DNA of 64,000 bases from JAAYLN01 sp964592855. GTDB lineage: Bacteria; Verrucomicrobiota; Kiritimatiellia; RFP12; JAAYLN01. Of the stretch, positions 33,160 to 44,000 are shown piece by piece; the stretch's first letter is position 1, and each line of letters begins with the position of its first letter. A program made the translations under genes and the position numbers. The notes under the pieces were generated by a model that saw only the letters and a list, made by a program, of their open reading frames with translations, ran no database searches and was not told the origin of the DNA. The DNA lies in assembly GCA_964592855.1 (NCBI GenBank), contig CAZQKI010000003.1, positions 1 to 64,000 of the forward strand, in the 5' to 3' direction.

Positions 33160-33300
33160 TGCGGGTGGATCCCGCAACCCAATATAACCGCAGATTGACG
33201 AATCCTGAACCGCAGAATGTCGAAGTCAATCCCGTTCCTTCGCGGTTGTCTTTGTCTTTCCTTCATGATTCGGACCTCATGATTCGTCAATCTGCGGTTC
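33160..33300. repeat. Repeat element in the convergent gap between NagA-like and RND genes
   Basis: It comprises a TGCGGGTGGATCCCGCA palindrome (33160-33176), a perfect 19-bp inverted repeat AACCGCAGATTGACGAATC (33186-33204) / GATTCGTCAATCTGCGGTT (33281-33299), a module at 33207-33247 shared with 22131-22172, and ATTCGGACCTCATGATTCG at 33266 shared with 22702. It has no coding frame. Three of its parts recur about 11 kb away in the brnTA island. Confidence 0.7.
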
Positions 33301-33358
33301 ATACCGGTTTCAGTTCTGTACAACTTGCTATTTTTCGATGTAGCCAAGCCGTAAGGCA

Positions 33359-36300
33359 CTAACTGCCATCCTCCGCCTTGGGCCCTTTGCGGTAGAACCG
33401 GCCGAGGAGGGTGTAGATGACCGGAATGACGAGCAGGGTCAGGAAGGTGCTGGAGATCATGCCGCCGACCGCGACGACGCCCAGTGGACGGCGGCTTTCG
33501 GCCGAACCGCCGAAGCCGATTGCGATCGGCAGGATGCCGGCGATGGTTGAAAGGCTGGTCATCAGGATCGGGCGGAAGCGCAGGCGCGCGGCCTCCGTCA
33601 CGGCGTCGCGGGCGTTCATGCCGCGCTCGCGGAGCTGGTTGGCGAACTCGACGATCAGGATCGAGTTCTTGCAGACCATCGCAACCAGGAGGATCAGGCC
33701 GACCTGGCTGAAGACGTTCATGTTCATCGATGGGATGCGCGGGATCAGGCGGCTGAGGATCCCCGCGATCGGCGGTGCATCGGGCGCGTAGTTGGCCCAG
33801 CCGAACATGCCCTGGCCGACTTGGTTCGCCCAGCTCAGGGCATAGAGCAGGCCGAACGCTCCGACGAAGGCCAGCGGCAGGGCCATCATCACGACGAACG
33901 GGTGCAGGAAGCTCTCGAACTGCGCCCCGAGCACCATGTAGACGACGATCACGGACATGAGCATGAACAGGTAGAGGTCGTACGACGACTCACGGAGGTT
34001 TCGGGCTTCCCCCTTCCAGTCGTGCCGCGTGTCGGCGGGCAGCACTTCGCGCAGCAGGGCTTCGGTCCGCTCGACGGCCGTGCCGAGCGTGACGCCGACC
34101 GGCGTGCCTTCGATCGTCGCGGAGCGTTGGCGGCGGAAGCGTTCGATGACGTTGGGGCCCGCGTGGATCGCGGTGGTGACGACGTTGGCGAGCGGCACCA
34201 GCGCGCCGGAGGAGGTGCGGACCGCGACGCGGTCGAGGTCCGCCGGATCCCGGCGATCGGAACCGTCCAGTTGCAGAATCACGTCGTACTGCTGCCCCTC
34301 GCGTGTGATCTTCGACGCGGCGTAGGGGGAGAACAGCAACTGCAGGGTGCGTGAGATGTCGGCCACGCTGATGCCAAGTGCCCCGGCGCGTTCGCGGTCG
34401 ATCTCGACGCGCAGCTCCGGCTTGTTGATCTCGAAGCTGCTGCGCAGGTTTGCGAACAGGCCAGTCTGGCGGAGGTGGCCGATCACCGCCTGCACGGTGC
34501 TGTTCAGCTCATCCAGCCCCGGGGCGCTCAGCACCAGCTGGAAGGGCTGGCCGAAGTCCACGTCCACCGCCTTGGACAGGATCGGGAACGCCAGGGAGCC
34601 TTCCGACTCGGTGATGAAGCGGACGCCCAGGCCGGCGGGCCCGCCCACCATGTCGCGGACATTGGGGCGCCCGTCTTCGGTCAGCCGGACGAACATGAAA
34701 CCCAGGGACGGATTGCCGGGACCGGCGAACGGCAGGGCGACCGCCGAGAAGAACGAGTCGACGCCCGGCGTCTCCGCGGCGATGCCCTCGATCTGCCGCA
34801 TCATCCGGTCGGTGTACTCCGGCGTGGCGCCCTCGGGTGAAATCGACAGCACCATGAGTCGTCCCTTGTCCTCTTCGGGCAGGAACTCCCGGTCGAGGTT
34901 GCGGAAAAAATACCCCGACAGGAGCAGCGACAGGAAGGCGAGCGCGAGCATCGCGGCGCGGTGACGAAGCGCCCAGCCGAGCCAGCGGGCATAGCGCTCG
35001 TTGAGGCGGTCCAGGCGCCGCTCGAAGAAGTTGTAGAGGCGGCCATGCTGCGCGGACACCGGCCGCAGGATGCGGGCGCTGACCATCGGCGCCAACGTCA
35101 GAGCCACCAACGTCGAAACGCTCACAGACACCGACATGGCGACGGCAAACTCGAGCAACAGCCGGCCGGTCAATCCGCCGACGAAGACCAGCGGCAGGAA
35201 GATCGCGACCAGCGTCACGGTCGTGACGATGACGGCGAACGACACTTCGCGCATCGCCAGCAGGGCGGCCTGGAACGGCGGCTGGCCCTCCTCGATGTGG
35301 CGGTAGGTGTTCTCCAGCACGATGATCGAGTCGTCCACGACGATGCCGATGGCCAGCACCAGCGCCAGCAGCGTGAAGATGTTGATCGAGTGTCCGAGCG
35401 CATGCATGACGCCGAACGTCGCGATCAACGATACCGGAACCGCCAGCGTCGGGATGAGGGTCGACCGCAGGTTCCGCAGAAAGACGAAGATCGAGAGTAC
35501 GACGAGCACGAAGGCCTGGCCCAGCGTGACCCAGACATCGTGCACCGCCTTCGAGATGTAGACGGATTCATCGTAGGGCAGCTTGACTTCGATGCCCTCC
35601 GGCAGCGTCGGTGTGAGTTCCTCGATGACCTTGCGGACGTTGCGCGCCACGTCCACCGTGTTGGCGCGCGATTGGCGGACCACGCCCAGCCCCACGGCTG
35701 GCTGGCGGTTGAAGCGCGCCACGGCCCGCTCATCCTCGACCCCCGCCTCGGCGCGGCCGACATCCCCGAGCCGCACGGTCTTCGTGCCGTCTTCGCGCAG
35801 GACCAGGTTGTTGAACGGTTCCGCCGAGGCGAACTGCCCGCGGGTGAGGATGCTGATCTCGCGGTCGGCGCCCTCGATGCGGCCGCCGGGGAGTTCGAGG
35901 TTCTGGGTGCGGATGACGTTCTCCACATCGGTCACGGTGAGCCCGTGCGCGGACAGGCGGATCGGGTCGAGCCAGATGCGCACCGCGTCGTCCTTGGCGC
36001 CGCCCACGATGACCGAACTGACGCCGTCGACGGACTGCACGCGGTCCTTGACCAGATCCTCCACGAAACGCGTGAGCTGCTTCACCGTGTAGCGCGAGCT
36101 GTAGAACGCGATCCACATGATGGGCTGCGCGCCGGAGTCCTGCTTGGCAATGACCGGCTCCTCGATGTCGTCCGGCAGTTCCCCGCGGACGCGCGCGACG
36201 CGGTCGCGCACGTCCTGCGCGGCCACCTCGATGTTCCTTCCGGTGACGAACTCGACGGCGATGCTCGAGACTTGCTCCCGGCTTTCGCTGGTCAGCAACT

Positions 36301-36580
36301 TGATGCCTTCGATGCTGCTGATCTCCTCTTCGAGCCGTTCGGTGACTTCGCTCTCGACGACGTCCGCCCCTGCGCCGGGATAGACGGTGAGCACGTTGAC
36401 GACGGGCGGGTCGATATCCGGCAGTTCGCGAACCGGCAGGCGGCTCAGGCCCATCAGCCCGAAGACGACCAGGGCCGCGTTGAGCATGATTGTCAGCACG
36501 GGGCGCCTGATGAAGACCTCGAAGATGTTCAACCGCGACGGCGAAGGGGTGGGGGTGGGGGATTGGGAAGGAGAACTCAT
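33359..36580 (-). CDS. RND-family multidrug efflux permease
   Basis: The 1073-residue protein is a full-length AcrB/MexB-like HAE-1 permease. It starts LNIFEVFIRRPVLTIMLNAA, has GIVVDDSIIVLENTYRHIEE with the paired Asp of transmembrane helix 4 that relay protons, and repeated docking and pore domains (RDRVARVRGELPDDIEEPVI; FIRRPV; TSLSTIAGILPIAIGFGGS in the second half). Twelve hydrophobic segments are expected. It exports drugs, bile-like compounds or other small amphiphiles across the envelope with its adaptor and an outer-membrane channel not encoded here. It lies 5 bases after the adaptor gene. Confidence 0.93.
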   Translation of the reverse strand: MSSPSQSPTPTPSPSRLNIFEVFIRRPVLTIMLNAALVVFGLMGLSRLPVRELPDIDPPVVNVLTVYPGAGADVVESEVTERLEEEISSIEGIKLLTSESREQVSSIAVEFVTGRNIEVAAQDVRDRVARVRGELPDDIEEPVIAKQDSGAQPIMWIAFYSSRYTVKQLTRFVEDLVKDRVQSVDGVSSVIVGGAKDDAVRIWLDPIRLSAHGLTVTDVENVIRTQNLELPGGRIEGADREISILTRGQFASAEPFNNLVLREDGTKTVRLGDVGRAEAGVEDERAVARFNRQPAVGLGVVRQSRANTVDVARNVRKVIEELTPTLPEGIEVKLPYDESVYISKAVHDVWVTLGQAFVLVVLSIFVFLRNLRSTLIPTLAVPVSLIATFGVMHALGHSINIFTLLALVLAIGIVVDDSIIVLENTYRHIEEGQPPFQAALLAMREVSFAVIVTTVTLVAIFLPLVFVGGLTGRLLLEFAVAMSVSVSVSTLVALTLAPMVSARILRPVSAQHGRLYNFFERRLDRLNERYARWLGWALRHRAAMLALAFLSLLLSGYFFRNLDREFLPEEDKGRLMVLSISPEGATPEYTDRMMRQIEGIAAETPGVDSFFSAVALPFAGPGNPSLGFMFVRLTEDGRPNVRDMVGGPAGLGVRFITESEGSLAFPILSKAVDVDFGQPFQLVLSAPGLDELNSTVQAVIGHLRQTGLFANLRSSFEINKPELRVEIDRERAGALGISVADISRTLQLLFSPYAASKITREGQQYDVILQLDGSDRRDPADLDRVAVRTSSGALVPLANVVTTAIHAGPNVIERFRRQRSATIEGTPVGVTLGTAVERTEALLREVLPADTRHDWKGEARNLRESSYDLYLFMLMSVIVVYMVLGAQFESFLHPFVVMMALPLAFVGAFGLLYALSWANQVGQGMFGWANYAPDAPPIAGILSRLIPRIPSMNMNVFSQVGLILLVAMVCKNSILIVEFANQLRERGMNARDAVTEAARLRFRPILMTSLSTIAGILPIAIGFGGSAESRRPLGVVAVGGMISSTFLTLLVIPVIYTLLGRFYRKGPKAEDGS

Positions 36581-36585
36581 GGCGG

Positions 36586-37698
36586 CTATCTCGGGCGGTC
36601 CATTGCATTCGTTGCGGCTTCAGGCGCGATGCCGTAGACGGCCGACTTGGGCGAGATCAGGATACGTGTTCCAGGGCCGAGCTTCTGGTGGCCTTCGACG
36701 ACGACGCGCTCTCCGGCGGCAAGCCCCGCGGTGATCTCCACCATTCCGTCGATCCTCCGCCCCGGGGTCACGGGGCGGAATTCGGCGCGACCTTCAGCGT
36801 TCATCACCACGACACGGCTGCCTTCGGCGGAGAGTGTCTGCGCGGCGGCGGGGATGACGCATGCCACAGGATTGACATTGACCGTCAGCCGCACGCGGCC
36901 GAACATGCCGGGGCGCAACGCCCCGTCCGGGTTGGCGGTGCGGGCCTTCACCTCGAGCGTCCGGGTCGCCGCGTCGAGTCTCGGGGCAAGGTAGACGATA
37001 TTGGCCTCGCGCGGGTCGCCGCCTGCCGTGCTGTGGAATTCGACCTTCTGGCCCGCCGCGAGGCGCGTGGTGAACCGTTCGGGAACATGGAAGATCACCT
37101 CCAGGGGGTCCATCCGCACCAGTGCCGCCAGCAGCTGCCCGCGGCTGAGGAATTGGCCCGCGCTGACGTGGCGGCGGGTGATGACGCCATCGAACGGTGC
37201 CAGGATCCGCGCATCTGCGGCGTTTTCGCGGGCCAGTGTGAGCATCGCCTCGGCGGAGCGGAAGGTCGCTTCGGTTTGGTCGAAGTCCTGTTGCGGGATC
37301 GTCCCGCTCTTGCTCAGTTCCTCCCCGCGTCGATGGTTGACCTCGGCCAGCCGGTGGCTGGCGCGCGCCTGGGCGAGGTGCGCCTGGAGGCGCGCGTCGT
37401 CGAACCGGAACAGGAGCTGGCCGTTCGTGACGGCGGAGCCTTCCTCGAAGCCGATCTCCTCGAGACGGGCGTCCGTCTCGCTGACCAGGTCAACGGCGTC
37501 GCGCGCCTGGAGATCACCCACCAGGTCGAGCACGTCGCCGACCGGCCGAATGGTCACCGGTGCAACAACGGAGAGGACCTGCATGTCGGGAGGGGGGCCG
37601 CCTTGCGCGCCGGCCGGTCGGCCGCAGCCCGTCAACAGGGATAGTGATGTTGCAACAATCAAAGGGATGGCTTCAAGTGTATGGATTCGGAGTGTCAT
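36586..37698 (-). CDS. RND efflux periplasmic adaptor lipoprotein
   Basis: The 370-residue membrane-fusion protein has a lipoprotein signal (LIVATSLSLLTGCG, Cys near residue 25). It has the typical order: a lipoyl half (LVGDLQARDAVDLVSETDA), a long hairpin (RLQAHLAQARASHRLAEVNH, TIPQQDFDQTEATFRSAEAM), the second lipoyl half (ADARILAPFDGVITRRHVSAGQF), then a beta-barrel and the membrane-proximal domain (PGRRIDGMVEITAGLAAGERV). It links the RND permease downstream to an outer-membrane channel. Gene order adaptor then permease is normal. No TolC-like gene is in the window. Confidence 0.92.
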   Translation of the reverse strand: MTLRIHTLEAIPLIVATSLSLLTGCGRPAGAQGGPPPDMQVLSVVAPVTIRPVGDVLDLVGDLQARDAVDLVSETDARLEEIGFEEGSAVTNGQLLFRFDDARLQAHLAQARASHRLAEVNHRRGEELSKSGTIPQQDFDQTEATFRSAEAMLTLARENAADARILAPFDGVITRRHVSAGQFLSRGQLLAALVRMDPLEVIFHVPERFTTRLAAGQKVEFHSTAGGDPREANIVYLAPRLDAATRTLEVKARTANPDGALRPGMFGRVRLTVNVNPVACVIPAAAQTLSAEGSRVVVMNAEGRAEFRPVTPGRRIDGMVEITAGLAAGERVVVEGHQKLGPGTRILISPKSAVYGIAPEAATNAMDRPR

Positions 37699-38066
37699 GG
37701 GGCAGGCCTGGCTGGGATTGGGTCATTGAACGGCTAGATAGCTTACACGATACGCCCGGGGCAGGCACTTCCTTTTTTCAGGGGTAAAATGATTGGTAAA
37801 ATGATGATTGGTAAAATGATTGATAAAATGATTGACTTGATGGGGGGGGTGGTGTAAGTTAAAAACAACCTAGGGGATTTCTCTCGCTTTTTTGGAATTC
37901 CCCCCGAGGATCTTTTAACGAAGGCGTATTCGATTGCGTGAACACAAAAAGCGAATACCTCAAGAGAACATACGGACGCGTGATGCACTCCACCGGGACA
38001 GAAGGCGGAGGCTGCGGGCGTTCCGTTTTTGTGGCTTTTTTACGCCCTAAAAGGGGGGGGGGATAG
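37699..38066. other. Divergent intergenic region
   Basis: Between the adaptor start and the surface protein start there is no gene. It contains the tandem repeat (37785-37838), an A+T-rich zone (37840-37990) with an interrupted inverted pair GGCGTATTCG / CGAATACC (37920-37960), and a long G run with ribosome-site character just before 38067. Confidence 0.55.
37785..37838 (+). repeat. Tandem GTAAAATGATTG repeat
   Basis: About four copies of a 12-base unit (GGTAAAATGATTG, with one extra GAT), A+T-rich in otherwise GC-rich DNA. It lies between the efflux adaptor start and the giant surface protein gene. It may influence the promoters of either; no function is shown. Confidence 0.6.
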
Positions 38067-41000
38067 ATGAGCAGAACAGAAGTCGGTTCCGTCGGGTTGG
38101 TTTTGAGCAGAGCGGTCCTGTCCGTGTTGCTTCTCGGTTGGGCCTCGGTGGCCTCTGCCGGGCTTGAGGTCACCAAGTCGATCCAAAATGGTCTGACCAC
38201 CGTCCCTTCCGGCCAGACGTTCACCTACAAGCTGCAATATCGCGCCGCCAGCACGACCACCGACTTCTTCGGTGCGACGCTGACCGACATCCTCCCGCCG
38301 GGCATCGAGTACCAGTCCCTCGTGGGCACGGTGCATGTGGCTTCCTTCGCCTATACAGCCGCCACCCGCACGCTGCGCGTCGTCTTCATCGATCCGCTCC
38401 CCGCGGGCAGCACCGGCGAGATTCTCGTGAACGTCCGTTTCCCGCAGGGCGTCACACTGCCGGGCACCGTGGCGACCAACACTGCGACGATGGCCGCGAT
38501 TAATGCGCCCCCTGCGGTCGCACCGCCGGTGACGATCACGGCCACCGCCGCCAACCGCGCGACGGCGACCAAGAGCCTTGTCGGCGGCAGCGTGCCGCTC
38601 GACCAGAACGTCACGTACACTGTGTCGGCCAACAACAGCCAGACGGCGGGAGCGCTGAATGCAACGGCCCTCACGCTGCTTGACAACCTGCCGACCGGAG
38701 CCGTTTTCGTCGCCGCCAGCGGCGGCGGGGTGTACGACCCCGGCTCGCATACGGTGACCTGGACGGCCGCATCGCTGTCGGCCGGGAGCACCTTCTCCCG
38801 CACCCTGACGATAATGTATCCGAGTTCGGCCTTCGCTCTCGGCGCCAAGGCTACCAACGACCTGTCCGTGACCCTGACGCCGCTCGGAGGTGTTCCTACA
38901 AACCTCACCGCCAGGACCGTGCACAACATCGTGGCCCCGGTGGCTAACTCCACCTTCACGAAGGACGTCAACGCCAATTACGTCTACGAGGGTAAAACTG
39001 CGTCGAAGACCTGGACATTCGCCCTCCAGAACACCGGCAACGTGCCGCTCTACGACGTGGTGGTGACGGACGCCATTCCGGCGCAGGTGCAAGTCACCTC
39101 GATCAACAGCGGCCTTTCCTCGGGGACGCCTCCTGGGTTGAACGATCCGATCGGGGTCTTTTACAAAACCACGCTCAACGGAACGTGGACCAACACGCCG
39201 GGAAGTCCCTATCCGGGATCAGCGTCGGTTACCGTGCCGGTTTCCACGCTCGGCCTTGCTCCCGGCGAGTTCATCACCGACCTCAAGTGGGAATTCGGCA
39301 CGCTGCCAGTTGGCTACAGCATCGGCAGCCTCCAATTTGCCTCAACGATTCTCACCAATGGCTGGGACGGCCAGCCGGTTCTGGCGGGCCAGACGATCAC
39401 GAACGTCGGCCGGCTGGCTTACACCGACTTCACGGGGCCTAAGACGAAGAGCGATCCGGCCACCATTCCGGTCAAGACGGCGCGTCCCGTGGCCGAACTT
39501 GCGAAATCGGCGTCGCCCTCGACAGTCAACGATGGCAGCGTGACCACGTTCACCATCCGGCTGACCAACCGGTCGGAGGCGGCCCAGCCCTTGATCGACC
39601 CCGTGTTGGCGGACCTGCTGGACGCGAAGTTGGTCTATGTGCCAGGCAGTTGGACCGTGGCCAGCAAGCCAGCCGGAGCCCCCGATCCGTTGTTCGAGAC
39701 GATCCCCAACTTCACCGGGAGCCGGACGCTGCTGCGCTGGCGGTGGGACGGCGCCGCCTCGTACAGTCTGCCGGCCAACAGCTATATCGAGATGCGTTTC
39801 AGGGCCAATATTCCCGCCGGGACAATCTATGGCGGCATCAACAACGACCTGACCCTCGCGAAGTGGAGCAACACGGCGCTGGACACGGCAAGCGCCACAG
39901 GCATCACTGACACCTTCGACCTCGACGGAGACGGAATTACAGCCGAAACCGTCTACTACCGGCGGACCGCGCTGACCGTCACGGCCCGCGCCTCGATGGA
40001 CTCCGTCAAGTGGGTTCGGGGTGAACTGGATGCAGACTGGAGCAAGTACCCGAATTCCGGGTTGACCGTTCCCGGCGGCCGCGCCGATTACCGGCTGATC
40101 GTGAGCAACACCGGAAACGTTCCAATCCGGAATGCCGCGATTCTCGACATTCTGCCGACGCTGGACGACACCGGCGTCATCGACCTGTCTCAGCGCGACA
40201 CCGAGTGGAAGTCGGCGCTGGCCGGTCCGGTGGTGGCCCCGCCGGGCGTAACCGTCTACTACAGCCGCGAGCTGGACCCGACCCGCCTGGACTTCGATCC
40301 GTCCGGGCCTCCCGGCTCCGAACCGGCCTACTGGAGCACGAACCCGCCGGCCACACTGATCGAGGCGCGCGCGCTGAAATTCGTCTTCACCGGCATTGTG
40401 ATCCAGCCCGGGGCCTCGTACGAACTGACGTGGCCCATGCGGGCGCCGGTCGCCACCCCAACCGACGGACGCGTGGCCTGGAACTCCTTCGGCTACTACG
40501 GCACGCGCACCGATAGCAGCACCTTGCTGCTGCCCTCCGAACCGATCAAGGTCGGCATCGCCGTGCAGCCGGACACCAACGCCGTCTATGGTGACCGGGT
40601 GTGGTATGACACCAACAGGGACGGGGTGCAGGATGCCGCGGAAACCGGCGTCAACGGCATCCGCGTCCGCTTCTACGAGGACAGCGGCGCCGGGGGCTTC
40701 CCGGATGGCGTCGTCAACACGAACGTGGACCGCTATGTCGGATACACAATCACGGCCGACGACTTCAACGGCCAAGCGGGCTACTACCTCTTCCCCAATC
40801 TGGACCGCGGGCACTACTATGCCGTTTTCGATATCCCGCCTGGCTATGAAGTGAGCCCGAAGGATGCTGGAACAGACGATGCCCAGGATTCCGATGTCGA
40901 CGCCCTTACTGGCGCCGCACCGATCACCTGGCTCGACGACGAGGAGACGGACCTGACGTGGGACCTGGGTCTCTTCATCGTGCCGCCGGTCGGCATCTCG

Positions 41001-44000
41001 ATCGTGAAGACCGCAGGCACTGCACCCGACGGCGGCGTCTATTGGACGCTACCCGGCACCCCCGTCACCTACACCTATCGCGTGACCAACACCGGTGAAC
41101 TGGCGATCGTGCGAATGACCGTGAGCGACGACAAGCTCGGCCTCGTCGGCATGATCGACGGGCCGCTGGCGCCTGGCGCCAGCACCACGCTGACCAAGGC
41201 TTCGTCCGCCCTCTCTGCCGGGGTCACCAACGTCGGCTCCGTGGTGGGGCATCCCGCCAGCTCCGGCGGGCGTGAGATTCCCGGCGCGCCGCCCGTGCGC
41301 GACGACGATGACGCGATTGTCCATATCTACGCCTCCATCGGCGACCTGGTCTGGTACGATGTGAACCGCAACGGCATCCAGGATGCCGGCGAAGCTGGCG
41401 TCGGCGGCGTGCGGGTGGTTCTGTACGATGGCGCCGGCGCGCCGATCGCCACCAACACCACGGCGGCCAACGGCCGGTACCGGTTCAACGGACTCCTGCC
41501 CGGCGATTATTCTGTGGGCTTCACGACTCCGGCTGGCTATCTGCTCAGCCCGAACGATCAAGGCGCGGACGACGCCAAGGACAGCGACGCGGACCTGGTC
41601 ACCGGACGCACCGTGACCACCACGCTGGTCGCAGGCGAGTACGACTCCACGTGGGACATGGGCCTCTGGAACCTGGCGTCCATCGGCGATACCGTCTGGT
41701 ATGACGTCAACCGCAACGGCATCCAGGATGCCGGGGAGACGGGCGTCGCCGGCGCGACCGTGACGCTTTACGACGCCGGCGGAGCGGTGGTTGCCACGAC
41801 CAACACCAGCGCGACTGGCTTCTACACCTTCACCCGGCTTATGCCGGGCAACTACTCCCTGGGATTCGTCCCACCGACCGGCTACCTCTTCAGCGCCGCG
41901 GATCAGGGCGCCAACGACGCCAAGGACAGCGACGCCATCCCCGCAACCGGGCGGACGATCGCAACCACGCTGAGCGTCGGCGAGAATGACATGACGTGGG
42001 ATGCCGGCCTGTGGCGCCCCGCATCCATCGGCGACTTCGTCTGGTACGACGCCAACACGAACGGTCTGCAAGATATCGGCGAAGCCGGAGTCGCCGGTGT
42101 TCTGGTCACACTCTACAACGGGCTGGGCCAGGTGGTGGCCACAACCAACACTGACGCCGCCGGCCGATACGGTTTCATAAACCTGGTTCCTGGCGACTAC
42201 TCGGTCGGTTTCGCCCGTCCGACGGACTACCTGTTCAGCCGGCGCGACGCGGGCGGGGACGACACCGCGGACAGCGACGCCGATACGACGACCGGACGGA
42301 CCGCCATCACCACGCTGGCGCCCGGCGAGAATGATCTGACCTGGGATGCGGGCATGTACCTGGTCCGCGCATCGATCGGCGATCGCGTGTGGCACGATGT
42401 CAACGCCAACGGCGTTCAGTATCCCGCCGAAACGGGCGTTCCGAACGTGGTCGTGAACCTCTTCCGTGCGGACGGCAGCACGCTGGTCGGCACGACGAGC
42501 ACCGATGCGAACGGACACTACGGCTTCCCGAACCTCGAGCCTGGCGACTACTTGCTCGCCTTCACCCCCCCTGCCGGCTACCAGATCAGCCCGCGCGACC
42601 AAGGCTCGGATGCATCGGACAGCGACGTTGATCCGATCTCCGGCCGGACGATTGCGACGACGCTCGCCCCGGGCGAGGATGATCTGACGTGGGATCTTGG
42701 CATCTACCGTCTGGCTTCCCTGGGCGACACGGTCTGGGACGACTCGAATGGCGACGGCGTGCAGGACCCGGGTGAACCCGGTGTGCCGAACGTGACCGTC
42801 ACGCTCTATGGCGCAGGCGGAGCTGTACTGGCCACGATGCCTACCGACGCGAGCGGGAATTACCTCTTCCCCGGTCTCGTTCCCGGCGTCTACTCGGTGG
42901 GCTTTGCCCTTCCGGCCGGATATGCCTTCACGTTGCGCGACCAGGGCGGCGACGGCGCCGACAGCGACGCCGATACCACCACCGGACGGACGATCACCAC
43001 GACGCTTCAGTCGGGCGAGAACGATCTGACCTGGGATGCCGGCATCTACCGGCCGGTGAGCCTGGGCGACCGCGTCTGGCTCGACGTTGACCGCGACGGT
43101 GTTCAGGAAGCCGGCGAGGCCGGGTTCGCGGGCATCACCGTGACGCTCTACAACGCGGGTGGCAGCGCCATCAGCAACAGGGTGACCGATGTGAGCGGGA
43201 ACTACTTCTTCGGTGGCCTGCCGCCGGGAACATACCATGTTGGATTCGCCGTGCCGATCGGCTACGCCCTGACTGTGGCGAACCAGGGTGACGATGCCCT
43301 GGACAGCGACGCCGACCTCGTGACCGGCCTGACTCCTACGACCACGCTGCGCTCGGGGCAGAGCGACCTCACGCTGGACGCAGGGATGTACCGCCTGACC
43401 GCCGATCTGGAGTTGACCAAGACCGCCACACGCGATTGCTTCCCGCCGAAGTGGACGATTCCGATATCGAAGGGCGAGCAATACGTGACGGGCGACTACT
43501 GGTTGCGGATCGAGAACAACCAGCCGAGCTTCGACGTCTGGGGACCGGGAAGCATGATGGCCGGCGTGGACATCAGCCGCACCTGGCACCAGGTGGCCGG
43601 GCGCTTCACGCGCGGACCGGCGGCGTGGGGCCCGCACAAGATGGAGATCCTGGTGGATGGCGTGGTTGTGGCGACGAGCAGCCAATGGGGCACGACCGAC
43701 ACCAGTTCCGCCGCGCTCTTCCTGGGATCCTATCTTGGAACCCACTACTTCTACGCGGGTGCCATGGATGAAGTGCGCCTCTCGGGGACGGCCCGGAGCG
43801 ACGCCTGGATGCGTACGAGCGTTGCGCAGCAGAACTCGCCATCGACCTTCCTGACCACGGGTGCCGAAGCCGCCGGCACGGTCTACGGCTATGAGAAGAC
43901 GCTGACGGTTCAGGGCTCGGCCGTGGCCGGAGCGCTGACGGACTTCCCGGTGCTGGTGAGTCTGGTCGATGCCGACCTGGCCGCCCGCGTGGGCACGGCG

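Noticed and set aside
33186..33299. Rho-independent terminator between convergent genes
   Set aside because: The 19-bp arms are separated by 76 bases and no T run follows, and the arms recur elsewhere as a repeat family.
37785..37838. Possible CRISPR array
   Set aside because: The units are 12 bases in direct tandem without spacers, and no cas gene is in the window.
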